Positions 33,503 to 35,077 of a stretch of DNA of 35,077 nucleotides are shown piece by piece. Within the stretch, counting starts at the first letter, position 1. Each line of letters begins with the position of its first letter. A program made the translations under genes and the position numbers. The notes under the pieces are model-generated. The model did no database searches. It was not told where the DNA came from and was given only the letters and a program-made list of their open reading frames with translations. The DNA is from Natronospirales bacterium (GTDB taxonomy: Bacteria > Pseudomonadota > Gammaproteobacteria > Natronospirales > JAIVGZ01). The stretch lies in assembly GCA_020201335.1 (NCBI GenBank), contig JAIVGZ010000014.1, forward strand, positions 1 through 35,077. Reading direction: 5' to 3'.

Positions 33503-33517
33503 TCGTTGTCGACCGAC

Positions 33518-33573
33518 TGTAGGAGCGAATCTGTGATTCGCGATTTGTCGCCGATCGCAGATCGGCTCCCACA
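33518..33573. repeat. Head-to-head REP pair between dnaK and dnaJ
   Basis: A plus-strand GCGAATC-type REP (33518-33545) faces a minus-strand copy (33550-33573) with a different stem, GCCGATC/GATCGGC. This is a BIME-like arrangement. Both hairpins would form in the dnaK-dnaJ transcript and could stabilise the dnaK message or reduce dnaJ expression relative to dnaK. Confidence 0.82.
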
Positions 33574-33589
33574 GGGTGCGAATTAATTT

Positions 33590-34720
33590 ATGGCCAAACG
33601 CGATTACTACGAAGTCCTCGGTGTCAAGAAGGACGCTGATGCCGAGGCCTTGAAGAAGGCGTACCGGCGGTTGGCCATGAAGCACCACCCGGACCGCAAC
33701 CCGGACGACAAGGCCGCGGTTGAGCACTTCAAGGAAGCGAAGGAAGCGTACGAGGTGCTCGGCGACCCCGAGCGCCGCGCCGCGTACGACCGCTTCGGTC
33801 ACGCAGGCGTTGACGCGACCGCCGGTGCGCGGGGTGGCGGCTTCGAGGGCGGTGCGTCGTTCTCCGATATTTTCGGCGATGTATTCGGCGACATCTTTGG
33901 TGGCGGTGCGCGCGGCGGCCGTCCGCAGGTGTTCCGCGGCGCCGACCTGCGTTACGACCTCGATGTGTCGCTAGAGGACGCGGTACGCGGCACGACCGTC
34001 GAACTGCAGGTGCCGAAACTCAGCGCGTGCAAGACCTGTGATGGCACTGGTGCAAAAGCCGGCACGAAGCCGGACACTTGCCCGACCTGCGCCGGCCACG
34101 GCATCGTCCGCGTCCAGCAAGGCTTCATGCAGCTGCAGCAGACCTGCCCGCAGTGCCGCGGTACGGGCACGATCATCACCGACCCGTGTACCGACTGCTC
34201 CGGCCAGGGCCGGGTGCGCGAAACGCGCACGCTGTCCGTGAAGATTCCCGCCGGTGTAGATAACGGCGACCGCATCCGGCTTGCCGGCGAGGGCGAAGCC
34301 GGGCAGAACGGCGGACCGTCGGGTGACCTCTATGTACAAATCCGGATGCGCCCGCATCCGATCTTCCAGCGCGACGGCTCCGACCTGATGTGTGAGATTC
34401 CAATCGGTTTCGCGACGGCGGCGCTCGGCGGTGAGGTCGAGGTGCCGACGCTCGACGGCAAGGTGATGCTGAAGATCCCGGCAGAGACGCAGTCCGGCAA
34501 GCTGTTCCGGTTACGCGGCAAGGGCGTCAAAGGGCTTCGCGGCGGCGGCGTCGGTGACCTGATGTGCCGCGCGGTCGTCGAGACGCCGGTGAAGTTGAAC
34601 AAGAAGCAGAAGGAGCTGTTGCGCGAGTTCGACGCCAACATGGTCGGCGACACCACCCGGCACAGCCCCCGTGCCGACAGCTGGTTCGACGGGGTGAAGC
34701 GCTTCTTCACGCAGGAATAA
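33590..34720 (+). CDS. dnaJ: Chaperone protein DnaJ (Hsp40)
   Basis: The 376-aa co-chaperone stimulates DnaK ATPase. The J domain (1-70) has the HPD motif in [12 protein letters not shown] short Gly/Phe region ([24 protein letters not shown]) follows. Four CxxCxGxG zinc repeats are [24 protein letters not shown] and CTDCSGQG. The C-terminal substrate domains are [22 protein letters not shown] and [32 protein letters not shown] 33590 lacks a clear Shine-Dalgarno sequence and follows the REP pair by 16 bp. Intact and of normal length. Confidence 0.97.
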   Translation: MAKRDYYEVLGVKKDADAEALKKAYRRLAMKHHPDRNPDDKAAVEHFKEAKEAYEVLGDPERRAAYDRFGHAGVDATAGARGGGFEGGASFSDIFGDVFGDIFGGGARGGRPQVFRGADLRYDLDVSLEDAVRGTTVELQVPKLSACKTCDGTGAKAGTKPDTCPTCAGHGIVRVQQGFMQLQQTCPQCRGTGTIITDPCTDCSGQGRVRETRTLSVKIPAGVDNGDRIRLAGEGEAGQNGGPSGDLYVQIRMRPHPIFQRDGSDLMCEIPIGFATAALGGEVEVPTLDGKVMLKIPAETQSGKLFRLRGKGVKGLRGGGVGDLMCRAVVETPVKLNKKQKELLREFDANMVGDTTRHSPRADSWFDGVKRFFTQE

Positions 34721-34727
34721 TTATTAA

Positions 34728-34951
34728 TGTGGGAGCGGTGCTCCGCACCGCGATGGCAGAGGCCTGCGCTTGCAGTGTGGGAGCGGTGCTCCGCACCGCG
34801 ATGGCAGAGGTTTCTGTTTCCGCTCGCCGCGCCGGACGCCTCTCGCTGTCTCCCCGCCTTGAATCGCGACCAGAGGGTCGCTCCCACATTTCTCCAGAGC
34901 GCTCGGCATGAAATCGAATGTGGGAGCGGCCCTCTGGCCGCGATGGCAGAG
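34728..34951. repeat. REP cluster downstream of dnaJ
   Basis: Four copies lie here: 34728-34761 and 34776-34809 (plus, GCGGTG type), 34861-34888 (minus, GCGACCC/GGTCGC stem) and 34919-34951 (plus, GCGGCC type). The first begins 7 bp after the dnaJ stop. No gene is visible between dnaJ and 34987. Confidence 0.87.
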
Positions 34952-34986
34952 GTCTGAACTGCAGTCTCCCGCGCTATCATCACTCG

Positions 34987-35077
34987 ATGACACAATCTCC
35001 CGAAAATGAAGTGGTCGCCTTCTGGCGTGATGCCGGTTCCGACCGCTGGTTCTCGCCGGACGCCGCGTTCGACGCCG
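34987..35077 (+). CDS. DUF924-like protein, 5' part only
   Basis: Thirty codons are inside the window: MTQSPENEVVAFWRDAGSDRWFSPDAAFDA. The pattern V-x-FW-x-(6)-WF-x(4)-FD is typical of the N-terminus of DUF924 helical-repeat proteins, whose function is unknown. The frame is open at the window edge. TATCAT lies 9-14 nt before the ATG and there is no Shine-Dalgarno sequence. Confidence 0.65.
   Translation, partial: MTQSPENEVVAFWRDAGSDRWFSPDAAFDA

Overview
The window is a dense, GC-rich, intron-free bacterial segment. The ssrA-smpB-ratA-rnfH-bamE-recN-nadK-grpE-dnaK-dnaJ block is classic gammaproteobacterial synteny. An hrcA gene with a CIRCE operator, a bamE/fur divergent pair, a FlgO/TPR membrane protein and REP-type palindromes beginning TGTRGGAGCG suggest a Xanthomonadales-, Steroidobacterales- or Woeseiales-like lineage. 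That taxonomic placement is inference; no rRNA or marker gene in the window settles it.

Layout. 1-327: REP palindromes. 328-3353: ppsA (minus) and its regulator ppsR (plus), divergent. 3354-3623: REP cluster. 3624-6552: a 5'-truncated phosphoglucomutase gene (minus) facing away from a coupled DUF1249-Rieske oxygenase pair (plus). 6549-14599: a minus-strand efflux operon in the order adaptor lipoprotein, DUF2884, RND, RND, with a good sigma70 promoter. 14727-17129: a small membrane protein and a broken tail-specific protease gene, convergent on a hairpin. 17267-23927: dusA, an AbgT transporter, a FlgO/TPR protein, a Gdx-type SMR exporter, a cysteine-rich protein and a BON-MscS channel. 23941-24148: REP cluster. 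24194-27754: tmRNA and smpB from a shared divergent promoter, an NSS symporter, ratA, rnfH, bamE and fur. 27757-34720: recN and nadK (minus), then hrcA-grpE-dnaK-dnaJ (plus) with a CIRCE element and two sigma32-type promoters. 34728-34951: REP cluster, then the start of a DUF924 gene.

The most striking property is a series of local rearrangements inside otherwise well-conserved genes. In ppsA, a 14-bp segment between 8-bp inverted repeats is flipped; flipping it back restores the family motif [13 protein letters not shown] exactly. ppsA, pgm, prc, rnfH, bamE, recN, nadK and hrcA each lack roughly 35-90 conserved codons, some with a frameshift. bamE and nadK are normally essential, so an assembly or amplification artefact must be excluded first. 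If the reads support the sequence, this is an unusually active template-switching or deletion process, or a decaying genome. Deletion sizes are estimates from remembered family sequences; no alignment was run.

The second theme is the repeats. At least 18 REP copies fall into several stem types that keep the head and tail but change both stem arms together, with three copies of a larger hairpin unit. They sit at gene ends, between dnaK and dnaJ, and inside the 3' end of one RND gene.
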